Source: Lineus longissimus (taxonomy: Eukaryota; Nemertea; Pilidiophora; Heteronemertea; Lineidae). Taken from it: a stretch of 64,000 bases of DNA. Numbering within the stretch: position 1 is the first letter of the stretch; each line of letters begins with the position of its first letter. The translations under genes were made by a program, and so were the position numbers. Below the pieces are notes generated by a model. It was not told the origin of the DNA, did not search any database, and saw only the letters and a list, made by a program, of their open reading frames with translations. The stretch lies in contig NC_088310.1 of assembly GCF_910592395.1 (NCBI RefSeq), positions 24,879,491 to 24,943,490 on the forward strand, read 5' to 3'. Below, one piece after another: positions 62,195-64,000 of the stretch.

Positions 62195-62312
62195 AAATTT
62201 TCTTAATCATGGGCGCAGCCATGTTTGCCGATTGGGTCAAGGTCAAATCCGTGGGCATTAACATTGCGCACGTGTCAATAAATTGCTATATTCTGCCCAC
62301 CATCTTCAGCGG

Positions 62313-62384
62313 GACTCCGTGGCGCAACGGTAGCGCGTCTGACTCCAGATCAGAAGGCTGCGTGTTCGAATCACGTCGGGGTCA
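62313..62384 (+). tRNA. tRNA-Trp (anticodon CCA)
   Basis: A 72-nt cloverleaf: acceptor GACTCCG pairs with CGGGGTC (one G-U), the D arm with box A is tggcgcaacgg, the anticodon loop is ctccaga with CCA, the T arm is GCGTG-TTCGAAT-CACGT, and the discriminator base is A. No intron. A T-rich run follows at about 62391-62412 (tttttcccttttta), suitable as an RNA polymerase III terminator. The sequence is near-identical in plan to other animal nuclear tRNA-Trp genes, so it is probably functional. Confidence 0.93.
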
Positions 62385-62399
62385 AGTTGCATTTTTCCC

Positions 62400-63104
62400 T
62401 TTTTATTTTTTATTTTCATCCTTCTAATATCCGGCCGTTCTCTTTTTATCAACAAGAAATCTTCGTTATATACTTAGAGGTTCAGAAAGTCATTATTGCC
62501 CATCATAAGTCAACCTTGGATCATCATATTGACATCTTGACAATATGACATACAATTGCAAGGCTCAGCGGTCCAGTCTCAGGTGTGTTCCTACTACTTC
62601 TTCTTCTTCTTCAGCGTTCAACCTGCCTTAGTACTATAACCTCAGTCCTGTGGCGGAGATGAAGGGTTGTAAATGCGTGCGTACCCGGTTCGACGCCAGT
62701 ATGGCCGGTGCGCTCCGTCTTCGGTCAGGTTTTATATCGGAGTTTCCGTCTCCTAGTCTGGTTGCCATAACTCGGCTGAAGAGCCCAGACTACCCGGTTA
62801 CTCCTTGGTGACCAGTCACATGTGTGTCTAGTTACCTGGGAGACATAGTTTCCGCTCGAGGACAACACCAATGGAAAGGCCCGAGGACAGCACCAATGGA
62901 AAGGACCTACTTTATCTCTTTACATACGCTAGACCCGCGTGCGTCATAGCGTCAAAGTCCTGAATACACAGCGTCATTATTCTGATATAGTTTCCCGGGA
63001 GCGCGTCACTGACGCGGCCGTATTTCAGGTAGTGTTTACATAAGTGATATTATCTCCGTTGCTGTTCATAGTACAGGACTAAAATTTTGGGGAGTAACTA
63101 AGAA
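62400..63104. other. Intergenic stretch without a recognised gene
   Basis: Contains a cttcttcttcttcttc microsatellite near 62601 and CpG-bearing segments at about 62680-63020. I see no coding exon or RNA gene here. Confidence 0.4.
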
Positions 63105-63338
63105 TTAAATTCCGCATAAACTCATGTAATTTATTTTGAATTCTAACGAAAAGTAACCGAGAACAAGGCCTGCAAACTTGGAGAGAAAAAAATTTCTACA
63201 AATCGCCGTAAACACAAAATGTTTATAATAAAAATCTAAGTCCCAGTCACTATCATCACTTCCTACCGAAACATTGATATCTGAATCTGCAAAACCTTCA
63301 AATTCTGATCCGGAGCTCGAATCAAATAAATCTATCAT
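63105..63338 (-). CDS. Short acidic reading frame (hypothetical, possibly a first exon or relic)
   Basis: From ATG 63338 the frame gives an acidic N-terminus (MIDLFDSSSGSEFEGF, then DSDWDLDF) followed by about 40 less convincing residues to the stop. FEGF flanked by acidic and Ser residues is seen at the start of several transposase-derived or nuclear proteins in invertebrates, but no domain follows. It could be the first exon of a gene whose donor I cannot place, or chance. Confidence 0.2.
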   Translation of the reverse strand: MIDLFDSSSGSEFEGFADSDINVSVGSDDSDWDLDFYYKHFVFTAICRNFFLSKFAGLVLGYFSLEFKINYMSLCGI

Positions 63339-63628
63339 AAATAAACCCAGCTGGTCCCGAACAATGCGGCACGTCAATCAAAAAAAGATTAAAGAAACGT
63401 TTAAAAATGGCCGACGAGGTCAACTTCCTGGGGAATCCCGCCAATACATCGTTAATATTCATGCCTCATGAATACTAAATTAGAACGGAGTGACCTGAAT
63501 AGAAAATAGAAGCTTATCTCTTATTGGCCATTCAAATAGGGTCACCATGGAGCCAGCCAATAAGAAATTACGATACATTAAAGTTGGAGTAGCTTGTAGT
63601 CGGCTTGCCGGAGTTTCGCACTGTTTGA

Positions 63629-63664
63629 ATGGAGCCGAGTAATGGCGGCTCCTGGGAGAACAGC
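63629..63664 (+). CDS. Possible first coding exon of a gene continuing to the right
   Basis: A strong donor (AGC|gtaagt) at 63665 is preceded by two ATGs in different frames, 63629 (MEPSNGGSWENS, phase 0) and 63642 (MAAPGRTA, phase 2), in a CpG-containing context. The pattern is that of a housekeeping first exon, but the rest lies outside the window and the product cannot be named. Confidence 0.25.
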
Positions 63665-64000
63665 GTAAGTTCTTTGCGCCGACCAGCGGCGGCTAGCGCA
63701 TGTAAAGAGTTATAGACCTAAATTTAGAGATGTGTTACATGTAGTCAGGGAATTCCTGTTTTGGCACTTGTGTTTCCGAGGTGTTATAGCCCAGTCGGTG
63801 TCGATGTGGAAATAGAAGATTGCCCAGGTTCTTGGATAGCCAAAATGAAAAGAACTTACTCTGGACTGGCTTCAATGCATACAGAGGGCGAGGCATACTG
63901 AAATCTCATTGTAGCCAATATCTAAATTGTACTTAGAGGGAATTCCAACACTTAAGATTTCCTTTGAGAGAGTATCAGACTGAGCTGAATGAACACTCAA

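Noticed and set aside
1-64000. CRISPR arrays, prophage, bacterial operons or viral insertions.
   Set aside because: No regularly spaced identical repeats, and all well-supported coding sequence is animal-like with introns. No polymerase, integrase or capsid motifs were seen.

Overview
The window is animal (metazoan) nuclear DNA. Protein-coding genes are split into short exons with GT-AG introns of roughly 100-1700 bases, AATAAA polyadenylation signals follow the stops, and most predicted proteins align end to end with human ones. Gene density (about twelve genes in 64 kb), frequent tacatgtaca-type repeats and small DNA transposons suggest a marine invertebrate such as a non-vertebrate deuterostome or a lophotrochozoan. 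I cannot fix the phylum from sequence alone.

Layout, left to right: IARS2 (minus, 5' part only, 26-2705) is head-to-head with GPR137 (plus, 3035-6562). A 5 kb spacer, 7.8-12.5 kb, holds a decayed minisatellite, a foldback MITE, a piggyBac-like non-autonomous element and a small two-exon gene with an AAR2-like motif. An unrecognised C2H2 zinc-finger gene (minus, 13363-14967) is head-to-head with ZFYVE1/DFCP1 (plus, 15877-22393). DCAF4 (minus, 27056-29834) is tail-to-tail with ZFYVE1 and head-to-head with RRP15 (plus, 30393-32079). STIP1/HOP (minus, 34570-41073) has a duplicated last exon. Next come a 1466-residue disordered protein of unknown family (minus, 41585-46283) and a group III secretory phospholipase A2 (minus, about 47555-50740). 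FBXO28 (minus, 52145-54344) is head-to-head with MRPL11 (plus, 54549-56159), which is tail-to-tail with RRP36 (minus, 57210-60824). The right end carries two tandem 447-bp MITE copies, a tRNA-Trp(CCA) gene and a possible first exon at about 63.63 kb.

The genes are mostly housekeeping and do not form a single pathway. They cover mitochondrial translation (IARS2, MRPL11), nucleolar rRNA processing (RRP15, RRP36), protein folding (STIP1), ubiquitin ligase adaptors (DCAF4, FBXO28) and lysosome/omegasome membranes (GPR137, ZFYVE1). Four head-to-head pairs have 204-909 bases between start codons, which suggests shared bidirectional promoters. As I recall the human map, the orthologues lie mainly on 1q41-42, 11q13 and 14q22-24, as expected if this block is unduplicated relative to a vertebrate paralogon.

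Most exon joins were checked by reading frame. The summed exon lengths of GPR137, ZFYVE1, DCAF4, RRP15, STIP1, FBXO28, MRPL11 and RRP36 are all divisible by three and give near-family protein lengths. The strongest unusual signals are the duplicated terminal exon of STIP1, the large orphan disordered gene, the 16-nt microexon and GC-AG intron of RRP36, and three families of short inverted-repeat elements. I saw no CRISPR array, viral insertion or bacterial-type operon.
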